Source: Hemileia vastatrix (lineage: Eukaryota > Basidiomycota > Pucciniomycetes > Pucciniales > Zaghouaniaceae). Taken from it: a stretch of 64,000 nt of DNA. The translations under genes and the position numbers were made by a program. The stretch covers positions 10,693,001 through 10,757,000 of the forward strand of contig JASXTE010000007.1 in assembly GCA_030280995.1 (NCBI GenBank), given 5' to 3'. Below are positions 46,145 through 56,900 of this stretch, piece by piece (within the stretch, counting starts at the first letter, position 1; each line of letters starts with the position of its first letter). The notes under the pieces are model-generated. The model saw only the letters and a list, made by a program, of their open reading frames with translations, searched no databases and had not been told where the DNA came from.

Positions 46145-47203
46145 CCAGAATTCAGATGTAAATTTTGGATCTCTGTCAGATATAATGGCTCTAGGGAATC
46201 CAACTATATTGAACATATTACACCACCATAAGAAAGCCAAGTCTTTGGTGGAGACATCCTTATGGGTGGGAACAAATTTGCACATTTTAGTAAATCTATC
46301 CAATATTACCCAACAAGAATTATAATTTTCTTTACCTGAAATAGGAAGACCAGTGACAAAATACATATTAATGATTTGCCAGGGAGCATCAGGTGCTTCA
46401 ATTTTCTGTAATAACCCTGCTCTCTTACCAGTCATTCTTTAGGATTTCTGGCATGAATCACAAGATTCAACATATAATTTTGAATCTTCAGACATATTAG
46501 CCCACAAAGCAGTGTTTTTGAGTCTAATCAGTGTCTTCTCAAGATCAAAAAGACCAGCTAATATGTCATCATGACAAAGTTTGAGGATAATTTCTTTCAT
46601 AGAAGGAGAAATTACAATTACATTAGTAAGCTTTCTTCTATAATAAATATATCCATCTTCAATAGAAAACTTTCCCTTAATTAAAGCATTCTGATATTTA
46701 GCAGGAAGAGTTTTAATCAATGCCTGAATAGAAGCATTTTTAGGATCATTTAAGATAGTAACTAATTTATTTAAATCAGAATCCTTATCATATGAATCCA
46801 GAATTAATTGTAATAACTCCTCTTCCATATAAACTATAAATATACCATGGATATGAACAGTATCATCTTCAGGAACATAAGCAGGATTTGAGTCATTATT
46901 TTGCAGAGGAAATCTGGACAGCATATCAACATTGGAGTGAACATTTCCAGCCCTATGGATAATTGTCATCCGTCCTCTGTATTCTTGAACAGCAAGCTGC
47001 CACCTGAACATATGTCAGTTAGGTGTTTTCAGGTTTAAGAGGGACTTCACAGCACTACAGTTAGTTACCAATTTAAACTTTTGGTCATCTAGATAGTAAT
47101 GAAGCTTCTCAAGAGCCCAAACAACTACTAAGCACTCTAATTGAGTGGCACCATATTTCAATTCACTATTTCTCAAGGTTCTTGAAATATAACAAATTAC
47201 AAC
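46145..47203 (-). pseudogene. RNase H end and integrase N-terminus of C
   Basis: Minus-strand continuation: the RNase H end (AVKSLLNLKTPN-x-HMFRWQL, with TGA at 47014-47012), SNVDMLSRFPL, then the zinc domain (CHDDILAGLFD .. CDSCQKS) and the start of the core (VTGLPISGKENYNSCWVI, ISDRDPKFTSEFW). A TAG near 47204 and a TAA at about 46440 interrupt it. The frame runs up to B's insertion at 46145. Confidence 0.83.
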
Positions 47204-48109
47204 CTATGAGGATTTATCATTTATAATTTGTTTCTGGTGAAGGGCAGCACCCAGACCAACAAAGCTAGCATCTGTATACAGGACAAATGGTTTGTTAAAA
47301 TCTGGAAGAGCTAAGATAGGGGCTTTCATTAAGCAACATTTTAATGTATCAAAAGCTTTTTGACAGTCAATATTCCAGATGAATGCAACATCTTTCCTAG
47401 TTAGTTTGGTAAGAGGAAAGGCTATGACTTGATAATTTTTAATATATTGTCTATAATAGCCACACATAGCCAAATAACTTTGGATTTCTCTTACAGAAGT
47501 TGGTGCTTTCACATTTTGAATTGCAGCAACTCTGTTTTGTTCTACACAAATTTGTAGGCCTGACACAACATGGCCAAGGACTTTAAAAGATTGAAAACCA
47601 AATTTACACTTTTTCAAGGACAAAATCATATTGATTTCATCCATTTTTTGGAAAACTCTATTCAAATGAACCATATGTTCATCAAAAGTTTTAGAAAAAA
47701 CTATGATATCATCAATATAAACCATAAGCCATCCCTCAATTATTTCTTGATGGAAAGTATTATCCATGACTTTTTGGAAAACTGAAGGTGCATTTTTAGG
47801 GCCAAATGGCATTCTGACATACTTATATATTCCCATATGAGTAGCAATAAGCAAAAAATTTTGAGAATTTTTCTCAACTGGAACTTGATGATATCCTTTA
47901 TTACCATCCAGACAACTAATAAATTTTGCACCTTGCAAGGTAGCATGTATTGAATTAATTCTGGGTAAAGGATAAATATCATCAACAGTATAAGTGTTTA
48001 ATGCTCTGTAATCACCACATAATCTAGCCTTATCTTTTTCATAAGAAATCAAGACTGGGGAGATGACACAATATTTGGGGGTGACATCCACTTTCTCAAT
48101 GATATTCAT
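47204..48109 (-). pseudogene. Reverse transcriptase of C
   Basis: The longest intact RT frame of this family in the window (301 codons): MNIIEKVDVTPKYCVISPVL, LCGDYRALNTY, YPLPRINSIHATLQG, MPFGPKNAPSVFQKV, YIDD at 47719-47708, GHVVSGLQIC, MCGYYRQYIK, and the start of RNase H (LYTDASFVGLGAALHQK). It ends at a TAG where the sister copies read on. The active site is complete. Confidence 0.9.
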
Positions 48110-48144
48110 TTTTAATAATGTGGCAATATTAACTTCAATATCCT

Positions 48145-48585
48145 TTATTTTTGTTGGAGAAGCAGGTTATGGTTTTTCTTAAGACTAGGAGGGATATCAC
48201 TCAAGTTACAGAATAGGGTAATTTTCATTTCTTCCTGAACACTTCCTAAGACATGTGAACCATGAGCAAAAGCCATAGGGAAAGAGGTAATTGAGGCAAT
48301 AATAGAATCCTTTTGGTCACTAGTTAACTGATCACCAAAAGAAGCAGTATTTATTTCATTTAATAAATCATCCATTTCAATTGTTGTTCTGCCTTTACAC
48401 TGGATTAGTGAGTTACAAGACTTTAACAGATGCCCAGAAGGTTTTCTAGAGGAGAAAATTTTGAATTTCCTTTTGCCATTCAATCCCAAGGTGAAGCAAT
48501 AATTTGCTGGGTCCAATTTCACACCAAACATGTTTAAAATATCATTTTCCATAATAAACCAATTACTCAAATTATCACTTTTCAT
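48145..48585 (-). pseudogene. Protease C-terminus and linker of C
   Basis: Frame-shifted continuation of the protease: the MKSDNLSNWFIMENDILNMFGVKL block is matched by A at 5570-5650 and J at 62700-62750. A linker with MAFAHGSHVLG leads to RT. One frameshift lies at each side (about 48590 and 48125). Confidence 0.8.
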
Positions 48586-49802
48586 GACAACAAATTCACA
48601 AATAGCTCTGACAAACCACCATTATATTTGAAGAATACAGAGGTTTTGTATTTGCCAATAGGAATTAAGGTAGAAACATACCCTCTCCATTTTTCAGAAG
48701 TTATAGGTAAAAATTTACTCAAATAATCCTTATCTACTGAAGCTAAAGCTTTTTCAGACACTACACTTCCTCCAGCACCAGAGTCAAGAACTACATCAAA
48801 ATTTTTACCATTAATGATAACAGGTGCTTTCAAAGGGGATATGGCTATAGAATTTTTAGTAATATCTTTAATTATTTCAGCATTTTCCACTGAAGAAAAA
48901 TCCAATACACATTCTTCAGATACATTATCTAAATAATGAACATCCTGTTCTAACATTAAAACATCTTTAACAGATTCATTGCCATAGGAGATATTACTTT
49001 CACAGTCACTAGAAGAATTTTTGACATCAATTTCAGCTTCATCAGTGTCTTCATTTTGTTCAACAAGATGAATTTTCTTGTCACAAACATGACCCTTTTG
49101 CCATGGTTTGTTACATTTATAACAAGTATTTGTTGCATATTTTTTAGGTGCAACTGGGGCAGAGGGTTTACCAGATTTTTCTGGGGGATTTGTAGAAGGT
49201 TTATTTTGATCATGATAAGATTTACCAAGGTAATTCTTTGGTTCATATCTATGGTTGAGTAGTACCTCATTACATATATTAATGAAAGAAGAATTTTCCC
49301 TTACATTCTCAGTTCTAGCTACAATCAAATCTCTAAGAGAATTTGGTAATTTATACAAGATTTTATCTCTCCAAATATCATAATCCATCTTTGGATCAAT
49401 TGCTCTTAGGATTTTTGTTACTTTCATAAGAAAAATAATGAGCTTTTCAACAGAGGAGGATACATATCTAGTATTCTCATACAGTCTTTGCTGAGCTAAC
49501 CTGAATTTTGAACCACCAAACTGATTCTCAATCAAGGATTTCCAATAATTCAATGTATAATGATTGTTATCTAATAGGACAGATTCATACCACATCAAGG
49601 CTACATTGGAAAATAAAGAAATTAGCTTAGAAACAATTTCCACATCAGGTAGTTTATAAGATCTCTTTAAATTATCAATTCTTTGGATAAAGTGTTGCCA
49701 ATCAGAAGAAGAATCACCATCAAAGGTAGGATATTGGTCCAATTTAGGCCAATTTTTCTGACTTCTGGGATGGTTCATTTTTTGGTTTGAATTATTCATC
49801 AT
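48582..49802 (-). CDS. Gag capsid, zinc knuckle and protease of C
   Basis: 406-codon frame and the best gag copy of this family. ATG 49802 (MMNNSNQKMNHPRSQKNWPK), FDGDSSSDWQHFIQRIDNL, a capsid-like helical domain, a basic Pro-rich linker (KSGKPSAPVAPKK), zinc knuckle CYKCNKPWQKGHVC at about residues 226-239, an acidic region, then protease LDSGAGGSVVSEKAL near residue 350. It ends early by frameshift in the protease flap region, so it is a truncated gag-protease. It lies 30 bp downstream of the coiled-coil ORF. Confidence 0.8.
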   Translation of the reverse strand: MMNNSNQKMNHPRSQKNWPKLDQYPTFDGDSSSDWQHFIQRIDNLKRSYKLPDVEIVSKLISLFSNVALMWYESVLLDNNHYTLNYWKSLIENQFGGSKFRLAQQRLYENTRYVSSSVEKLIIFLMKVTKILRAIDPKMDYDIWRDKILYKLPNSLRDLIVARTENVRENSSFINICNEVLLNHRYEPKNYLGKSYHDQNKPSTNPPEKSGKPSAPVAPKKYATNTCYKCNKPWQKGHVCDKKIHLVEQNEDTDEAEIDVKNSSSDCESNISYGNESVKDVLMLEQDVHYLDNVSEECVLDFSSVENAEIIKDITKNSIAISPLKAPVIINGKNFDVVLDSGAGGSVVSEKALASVDKDYLSKFLPITSEKWRGYVSTLIPIGKYKTSVFFKYNGGLSELFVNLLS

Positions 49803-49832
49803 TAATAATTCCTGAAGTTTAGCCAGGTGTTC

Positions 49833-50600
49833 TTAAATTTCATTATTTACAGAAACAGGTGGTACATGACTATCACAAGATTTTTTGCTAGTAGCAAAAG
49901 ATTTTACGGACTCATTGTCAGTTTGTTTAATGGATGAAATATGAGGAAGAAAGGAGGAACTCTGATCAGGTTCTTTTTCTTTATTTTTATGCAGCTTATG
50001 GACAGCATTCTCATTTCTACCATAATTATTGATGGTTAAGGTTGAAAATTTTTCCTGCAGGTCAGACACATAGTTTGTTATCCTTGGAATTTCAGACATC
50101 TGGTCATTTACTTTTGCAAGAGATAAAACATTTCTGTCCTCAGAAACTGTGTGTTTGGCACTTAGTGCATGGAAATCATTCTTTAGCTTTTTAAACTCAT
50201 TTTGTAGAGATTTAATTTCATTTTTAAATGAATAATTTTCCTCAATAAGAGGTTTCAATTCACTCAAGGTTTTATTTAAATTGATATTTTTATCTGAGAT
50301 AGCTCTATGGTCACTCCTTATTTGTTTTTGTTGGCTAAGAACAATATTCAAGGTTTCTTTGATTTTAAAATAAGCTTTATCCTGTACAGAAGAACTTACT
50401 TTACATTGCAAGTGCAAATTATTTAATCTATCACTCTCATGGATTAACACATCTCTTAAATGTTTGTCTATCACAACATTAAAATCAAGGGTATCTTTCA
50501 ATATTTCTTCAGAAGTTTTCTCAATTAAGTTATAGACATCAGGGGAAACAGAATCATTCTTAATTGCAAGAGAAGGACTAATTAAAGAAGTAGAAGTCAA
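49833..50600 (-). CDS. Coiled-coil ORF upstream of gag in C
   Basis: 255 codons, open throughout. Almost entirely charged helix: repeated Leu/Ile at heptad spacing with Lys, Glu, Asn and Ser (IKETLNIVLSQQKQI, SLQNEFKKLKNDFH). No enzymatic motif. The equivalents in A (3098-4125) and G (27636-27960) are broken. Its place before the capsid domain suggests the N-terminal assembly part of Gag or a separate structural protein. A TAA at its end and 30 bp of spacer separate it from gag, so in this copy it would be its own ORF. Confidence 0.65.
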   Translation of the reverse strand: MTSTSLISPSLAIKNDSVSPDVYNLIEKTSEEILKDTLDFNVVIDKHLRDVLIHESDRLNNLHLQCKVSSSVQDKAYFKIKETLNIVLSQQKQIRSDHRAISDKNINLNKTLSELKPLIEENYSFKNEIKSLQNEFKKLKNDFHALSAKHTVSEDRNVLSLAKVNDQMSEIPRITNYVSDLQEKFSTLTINNYGRNENAVHKLHKNKEKEPDQSSSFLPHISSIKQTDNESVKSFATSKKSCDSHVPPVSVNNEI

Positions 50601-50633
50601 ATGTAAAGCACAGGAGAAAAAAACAGTGAACTA

Positions 50634-50651
50634 GACGTCTAGTTGTTTTTT
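50634..50651. repeat. Palindrome at the broken 5' end of C
   Basis: AACTAGACGTCTAGTT, a perfect 16-bp palindrome just where similarity to Ty3 leaders ends. The palindromes next to the CACTA-type ends in this window (GGACTTGCTAGCAAGTCC) are similar in style, so it may mark another transposon end. Confidence 0.45.
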
Positions 50652-51800
50652 TGGTCCTTGTTTGAGCCCTGGTTGTGACTCTGCTCAATACCCTGGAGTG
50701 ACCATGGTTGAGCTCATCCCCTTTCACTCATTCACTCAATTGCTTCTTTCCACTCACACTTTTTTGCTTGTTCACTCCTCTTTTTCTTTCCCCCTTCCCC
50801 TTGTAATTTTATGCTCCATATGTTCCTTTTTTTCTGTCTTTTTCCTCTTTCCCTCTTTCACTCATCTTCAACCTTCCTCACTCTTCTGCTTACTTTATCC
50901 CCCATTCTCTACTTTTCTTATCTACTCACTCCCTCTACCTCTCTTCTTCCCACTTAAAACCTCTTTTCCTGTTTTGTTTACTTTGTTCCTATCTCTGTTT
51001 TTTTACTTTCTTGCTATTTAGACTTGAATAAACTGGAAATCAATCTTGTCTGTCAGAGCCATATTCAACGAGTATATTCCTTTCAACTGAAGCTTTTGAC
51101 TGAATTTTTCATTATTACTTTTTAATCATTCAACATTTTCTATGCTTATAAAACCCAGTGTCCTTTGAGTTTTAAGCTGAACAGAACACACAGTGGGTAA
51201 AAACTGTGCACTCCCTCAGGATAACATCACATACATTGTAAAGTTCATTCAAGTAATCAGTTGTAAGCACCATAGTTGTTCCCAGGTTGGTTCTTTCACT
51301 TTTTATCACAAAGATTTTTCCTTCCATTCAAAAAACTATTAATACCAACTTTGACAATGATCTATATGTATTTATATTCATACTGAATTTTGCTAGTAAT
51401 TAAGAAAATATTGATCAAAAACATTCACACTAATCTAACATGACTTGTTTAATCAATCAATGTGCAATAGAAGTGGATGGTTTTTAAATCTGAGAAACAT
51501 GAGTTGAAAACTTTTTCAACAGTATTGTAATCTTCTTACAAAAAGATGATCACCCGGTAATAAATATGAAATAAACAAAATCTATGCAAAGCCTATGTGA
51601 AACCAACAAAAAATTAGATTAAGTTAGTGATTTTCCCCAAACTTATTCACATAATTCACATACCAAATCCCACTGAACCTTCATTGATTGTAATCAATAA
51701 CATTTGCCTCAAATCTTCAGACATATCATATGATGGTAAACTTTTCAATTGAAAAAAGAATTTTAAAAAAAGCTACTTACATGATAATAAAAATAGCCAT
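50652..51800 (+). other. Unassigned DNA, first part pyrimidine-rich
   Basis: 50690-51010 is C/T-rich on the plus strand; open frames across it are compositional artefacts. 51030-51800 is AT-rich without motifs I recognise, apart from a cluster of short direct repeats. No gene is supported. Confidence 0.5.
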
Positions 51801-51806
51801 CATCAC

Positions 51807-52163
51807 TCACTCTATTTGATTAAAAAATGTATGGGCACTTGACAAAACATTTTTAGTGTGGGCATTGACAAGTGAAAACTGAAGGAAAAAAGAAGTGAAA
51901 CAAAAAAAGATAACTTTTAGCCATCTCTGTTTATCATATAACTTAGTGCACACTAGCACAAGGCTTACCTTTGTAGCTCCTTGAGAACCTTGTAAAGCAC
52001 CAAAACCCTCCAAAGGAACCAAGGAACTTCCAGTAGAGAACTGTAACAGTTTAGCTCTTTCTTCTTGGTCAAATGACTGGACTTCTCACAAAAACCAAGC
52101 GACAGTAGAATTGCTTTGTTGAAATTGATGCAATTCTGTTTTGGCCCTCCAATCTTCAACCCT
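51807..52163 (-). pseudogene. C-terminal HECT ubiquitin-ligase domain fragment
   Basis: HECT E3 ligases pass ubiquitin from their own Cys to substrates. On the minus strand, exon 52160-51969 reads VEDWRAKTELHQF, then STVAWFL-stop-EVQSFDQEERAKLL and QFSTGSSLVPLEGFGALQGS, all hallmarks of the HECT C-lobe. A 90-bp intron follows (51968-51879, GTAAGC..CTTCAG). The next exon 51878-51807 reads AHTKNVLSSAHTFFNQIE. In the family this last block is LP-x-AHTCFN-x-L: here the catalytic Cys position is Phe (AHTFFN), so the domain is dead. An in-frame TGA near 52078 adds to that. It is a captured or relic host-gene piece. Confidence 0.75.
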
Positions 52164-52423
52164 GCTCCCCCAACTTCACCTTCATCAAAGTTGACCGAGA
52201 CAGCTTCAAAACCTTCATCAATAACTCCATGCGCAGTTTTGTTGAGGGAACCCACATCCTCTTTGTCTAACCAATCACCGATATCCCAAGTAGCATTGCC
52301 AGTTTGGGGCATGTTGCCACTTAATGCAAAGAATTAGGAAGCTATTAAGGATAGAGATAAGGAAGGGAAAGTAAGACTTACAGATTCAGGAGCTTTTTTC
52401 CAGGCATGCTTTATGCGAACCAT
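52164..52423 (-). pseudogene. Upstream piece joined to the HECT fragment, unrecognised
   Basis: A possible first exon of 14 codons at 52423-52382 (MVRIKHAWKKAPES) ends at a GTAAGT donor. A frame at about 52312-52164 reads ATWDIGDWLDKEDVGSL and FDEGEVGG, an acidic sequence unlike a HECT domain. It meets the HECT frame at about 52163 in a different phase. I do not recognise it; it may come from another gene. Confidence 0.35.
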
Positions 52424-52513
52424 AATAGGGGATCAGATTATAGATTAGGAAAAGAGAAGGTAAGTAAAAGAGAAGGAAGAGGATTTGGAGATAGGAAAAA
52501 GAGGGATGATTGA

Positions 52514-53060
52514 TTGGGGACAAAGAAGGAGGAAAAGAGGAGCGAGGTTAGGTTAAGGGAGGATTGGGTCACGCAAGCCGCATTCTGTGTTGTTAAACAC
52601 AGCAGTAAATTAAGGGTTGTTCATGATTTAAGAGAGATGAAAAAGGTTACAGTAAAGAACACAGGAATTCCACCAACACTAGAGGAGTTTGTGGATTCTT
52701 TTGTGGGGGCACATTTTATGGATTAGGAGATATCATGGGAGGATACAATGAGCATGAATTAAACAAATCATCTAGACCTATGACTATGTTTGAAACACCA
52801 TTTGGGCATTTTAGTTTGACAAGGTCACTTCAGGTAGCAACAAATTCTGTGGCAGTATATCAAGCAAAAATGATGTGGAAATTACATGATGAAATTCCAG
52901 AGCATGTGGGAATTTTCATTGATGAAAGTGTTATAAAAAGAAAAACCAGTGATTATGATGTAGAGGTTCTAGAGAAGAACCAAAACATAAGGAGGTTTAT
53001 TTGGGAATATGTGGTTACTCTTGAAAGGGTACTTTTTAGGATAGAGGAGGCTGGCTTTAA
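52514..53060 (+). pseudogene. Reverse transcriptase fragment of a third Gypsy lineage
   Basis: Reads LRVVHDLREMKKVT, GIPPTLEEFVDSF, then after a one-base frame change at about 52726 GGYNEHELNKSSRPMTMFET, ATNSVAVYQAKM, IPEHVGIFIDE and RRFIWEYVVTLERVLFRIEEAGF. These are the motifs of a Gypsy RT type widespread in basidiomycetes and distinct from B and from the A/C family. The catalytic IDD reads IDE, and the fragment has no LTRs or neighbours. It breaks off at a Harbinger fragment on the opposite strand. Confidence 0.75.
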
Positions 53061-53464
53061 GCAGCACTTGGTAAATAAAATCACCATATCATATTCTATG
53101 GTAAATATATTATTTAAATGTCTTACAGCTGCACCATTTCCATTTTATCTAGAGAAACATAGTGCAACAGCAATTTGAGTTGCAGGATTACACTGTTTAT
53201 TACAAGAATTGTTTTGAAAGAAAGGATGATCCTTGATGAGATGATAGATTTTAAAGGAAGTGTCAAGAATAGTTTGACTAGTTGAGTAAACTTTAATGGA
53301 GGTATTTTGAGAATTGAGTGGGGATTATATCTGGCATCATGAAGAAAATATGGCCTCTTTGGGTTAATGTAATGCATTGTGGAAAGAAATGACATATAAG
53401 ATAAAGCATTATCCAAAGCAGAGTCATAATTGGAGTCAAGAACTAAAAAAAAGCAATGCACCAT
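53061..53464 (-). pseudogene. Harbinger transposase N-terminal fragment, second subfamily
   Basis: On the minus strand, LVLDSNYDSALDN .. YNPHSILKIP, then after a frame change at about 53310 SQTILDTSFKIYHLIKDHPS, ATQIAVALCFSR-stop-NGNGAAVRHLNNIF. These align with residues 24-150 of the transposase of E (LLLDSDSDSDLEED .. ECFLKLLELIQDHP .. LAITLCRLGSNGNGAA) but with many substitutions, so it is an older or different subfamily. No catalytic part remains. It meets a CACTA-type end at 53459. Confidence 0.65.
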
Positions 53465-53510
53465 GAAATATGGGGGGAGGACTTTCTAGAAAGTCCACAA
53501 CCTTGAAACA
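53459..53510. mobile_element. Left end of a CACTA-type element (F3)
   Basis: Starts CACCATGAAATATGGGGGG, followed by the palindrome GGACTTTCTAGAAAGTCC (53478-53495) and CACAACC, in the same order as the left end of the 260-bp MITE at 22484. The element should extend to the right. No matching right end was found before element J, so it is large, broken, or split by J. Confidence 0.6.
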
Positions 53511-53929
53511 AAAATTATATCAAATTGAGAAAATACTGAGACAGTGATTAACCAATCATGAAAAATATTGAAGTTGCATTGAACAAGCCTTAAAGCAGAT
53601 CTGAATATTAAATGAAGTTCAGGTTATCAATAGTGCAAAAAATATTGAGGCTTGAATTACAGTGATTTTTTCAAGGAATATTTAATAAGTGAACTGCACT
53701 ACCAAAATTGGCTTGCTGATGTACAATATTTTAAAAGATTATGTTTTGGTTTCATTCTTAGATAATAAAAACTTCTCATATGATCTGCATTATGATATAT
53801 TTCACATAATTTTATAGTATTTTTACCTATGAATATATGCAGAAATAATAAACTATTAAAAGAAACTATTCCTGATATAAATACTTATTGATGTCATATT
53901 TTTCATCAAATTTTTATCAGTAAAAATTG

Positions 53930-53969
<40 letters not shown>

Positions 53970-56900
53970 CTTGTTCAATATATTGATATTATTAAATATT
54001 TATAGAACTTAAAAATAATTGTGGAAGGTACAGAACTCTTCAAAATAAAGTTAGAATAATTTTAGTTAAAGGGTCATTTTTTTAAAATTTATATATACAC
54101 AATATTTTAACAATTAAAAACAATATATTGGTACAATTTTTTTAAGAAACTACCTCACCATTATGTACATAATATAAATAAAATGAAGGTAAAAGTTTTA
54201 TGAGAATAAAGCATAAAACTAATAAGAATTTTGTAACATTAATAAATGTTTGTGGAGGGGCTCAAATATTTATAATTTCCAATCCTGATAAAATATTATA
54301 TATATATTGTCATTTTTTTATTTTGCGGAAAATCCTATAGTGCTAGCTATAGGCCTTGACCAAGGGATTTGGAGAAAAACCAGAGAGAAAAGCCCCTCTA
54401 CCTTTGAGAAATACCAGGTGGTATTAATTTGCTACAGCAGGTTAGAGAGTAATTCAATAACCCTTCCAACAACTTCTTTACTACTTAAAAAGTCAAGAAA
54501 GTAGCCAATAGTAGACCACTTAGAATAAAAGAACCAAAAACTGAAATTCACAGAAAATACGCACCAGAAACTAGACAAAGAGTGCACTTGTTGCACAGAA
54601 AACAGCAATAATACTTGATACAGGTTGCAAAGCTACAACAGAGAAACCAGTTTCCAAAGTTGAGTTAAATGAAAAACTTATCTTGATACAAACACAGCCA
54701 TATTTGGCCAAAAAACAGTGAAAACTGAGTGAGAAACAGTGATCTAAGTACCAGATGGTTGTATGATAAATAGAGTTGCCCCAAACTGTCCTCTTCAGTA
54801 TGTACACACAGACCACCTCTAATCTGCCCAATTCACTCTTTACCACTTCTAAAATGCATAAAAACAATGCACAAGTGCTTCCCCCACATTCCAATGCATA
54901 TTCTGACCTGTATGTGGCTCTGCTTCATGAAGGCTCTTGCTTCAGAGGCAAAATACTCCAATTCACCTTTAAAAACACGGTACACTACCAAAAACCTTTA
55001 AAACACAAAATCAAGTAAAAATAACATTATGAAATTGATTTTAGAGCCAAATTATGTCTATTTAATGGTACTAGACACTTAAAAATAATACTGAAGATTA
55101 TTCCAAAAAACCCAAAAAACAAAATTAAACAGTTATAGTAAAAAAGAAGAATTCTGAAAGGAGCCCTTAAAACTTAGGATATGAAAAATATAAAATGGAA
55201 ATGAAATATAGAGAAAATATTGGGCTATCCAATGGTAGTACTCAAATCCCAAGGGTCCAAGTATCTAACCCTGGAATCTAGAAAAACCTTAAAAATTATG
55301 GAAAATGCTAACTTTGAAGACACCAAATACCCCTAAAATGCCAGTAAATGCAAGATAGCATTGAAAAATTTAAACCACAAAACAATAGAGGGATATCCAA
55401 TGGTAGGATCTCTTTTTCAACTAGAAAAAAGCACACAACTCCTTAAAATAGTTTAAAACATGGTAACTAAAGACTATCCACTTCTGGAACACCACAATGT
55501 TGGGTTAAAATTATCCTTCCCACTATTTTTCTCCCCTCACTTTTCAATCACATTATCCTTCTTTTTAACATTGTATTTCTCTATTGTATTGCTCTTTACT
55601 CTCATTGGTACTCTCCCATCTAAACTCCTTGTGCTCCCCTCTCCATCCCTCTTCATCCAAACTCATCAATACTTACTCCTGTTCCTTCTCCTTGCAACCT
55701 TCTTACTCCCCTCTCTACTCTACCTTCTTTAATATCACTCCTTTTACTAGCCTTCCCACCCATTTTACTCCATAGGGAAAAAAAAGGTATGAAATAGAAA
55801 GTTAAAGGGGTGGGATTTAAAGTGAAATGGTGGATTGGGGTGGGAAGTGATTATTTTGAGGTTGGAAGCAAAAGGGGTGGGACATGGTTGAGGGAAAATT
55901 AAAAGAGTGGAGTTAGAGTTGAAAGCGGTGGGGTGCCATGGGAGGGGATGCAAGAGGGGTGAGGAGAAGTGAGGAGTAAAGAAAAAGGAGTGGGGTGAGG
56001 TAAGGATTGAGAGGGGAGGAACTGAAAGTTGGGCTCAGACTTTTAAATATTTCAGTGAGTGTATCAGGATGGTGATAAAAGGTTGAGGGGTGTTAATTAA
56101 ACTGAAAGGGTTACAGAGGCAGCAAAATGTGTGCTAAGTGGTGGAAAGGGTTTCAAAGAAATCAGTGTAAAATTCATAGTGAATGCTGTGGTTTGGCCAA
56201 ACAATAGAGTTCACCCTGAAATTTTATTGTGCTTTTCTTCAATTATAATTAATAATGTATGACCATGGTTTCTTAATATGTGTTTACCATTTTGTATAAA
56301 AAATTCATCTTTATTGGCTGTTTGCAAAAAAGAGTGCACTTTAAGACTGAAGAAGTATTAGAATAAAAGAATTAGAAATGAAGTATTATTTCTACTTTTT
56401 TAAAATCATTTCACAGAGTGCTTCTGATAACTATTAATAAATCAAATAAAACATAAATTAGGTAAATTTTAGAAATAGTTGAAAAAAGAACCAAATCTAT
56501 ATTAATATCTTAAACTAATGTTCTTATGTTTATTATGGGTTGAATTTAATTAGACTTGGTTTGATTTTAAATTATATTAGTGGGATTAAAAATATCTTTA
56601 GGTAAAATGATAGAAGTAAAATAAATGTTTAACAAAAACTGCATAATTGTATCTAATCTTTGAGCATGACTTCTTGTTTTATAGTTACTATACATACTTG
56701 AGTCATTACCTTTATTAAATAAAATTTGAGAGAATGAAATGCTTTGGTTATCCTAATATCTGAAATAATATATATTCTGTAAAAGATAAAACTCCTTTTT
56801 TCCTTTTAAGTTCTAATTTTTTTATTCCAATGACCATATAAATTCTTAAAAAAGTATATATTCCTTATTTTTTTGAACTTAGATTCAACTCCTAACAAAT

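Larger units (their letters stand above)
32980..50630 (-). mobile_element. Ty3/Gypsy element C, split by D and B, 5' end missing
   Basis: Minus-strand element of the L/J type. Reading from its 5' side: coiled-coil ORF (50600-49833), gag/zinc knuckle/protease (49802-48145), RT (48109-47204), RNase H and integrase (47203-46145). It is then interrupted by B (37661-46139), continues as integrase (37660-37227), is interrupted by D (34668-37223), and ends with the pol tail (34667-34281) and 3' LTR. Its own 5' LTR is not found: homology ends near 50630. Frames are better preserved than in L or A. Confidence 0.88.

Noticed and set aside
50662..51021. 119-codon plus frame rich in Phe, Leu, Ser and Pro
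   Set aside because: Reads as a membrane-like protein only because the DNA is a pyrimidine tract; no start context, motifs or homologous copy.
53933..53966. (AT)n run as a possible origin or regulatory site
   Set aside because: Simple repeat in AT-rich DNA; nothing around it supports a function.
54571..54894. 107-codon Cys-rich minus-strand frame considered as a small secreted protein
   Set aside because: No credible signal peptide after the start, no intron signals, and no repeat of the Cys pattern; too weak to call.
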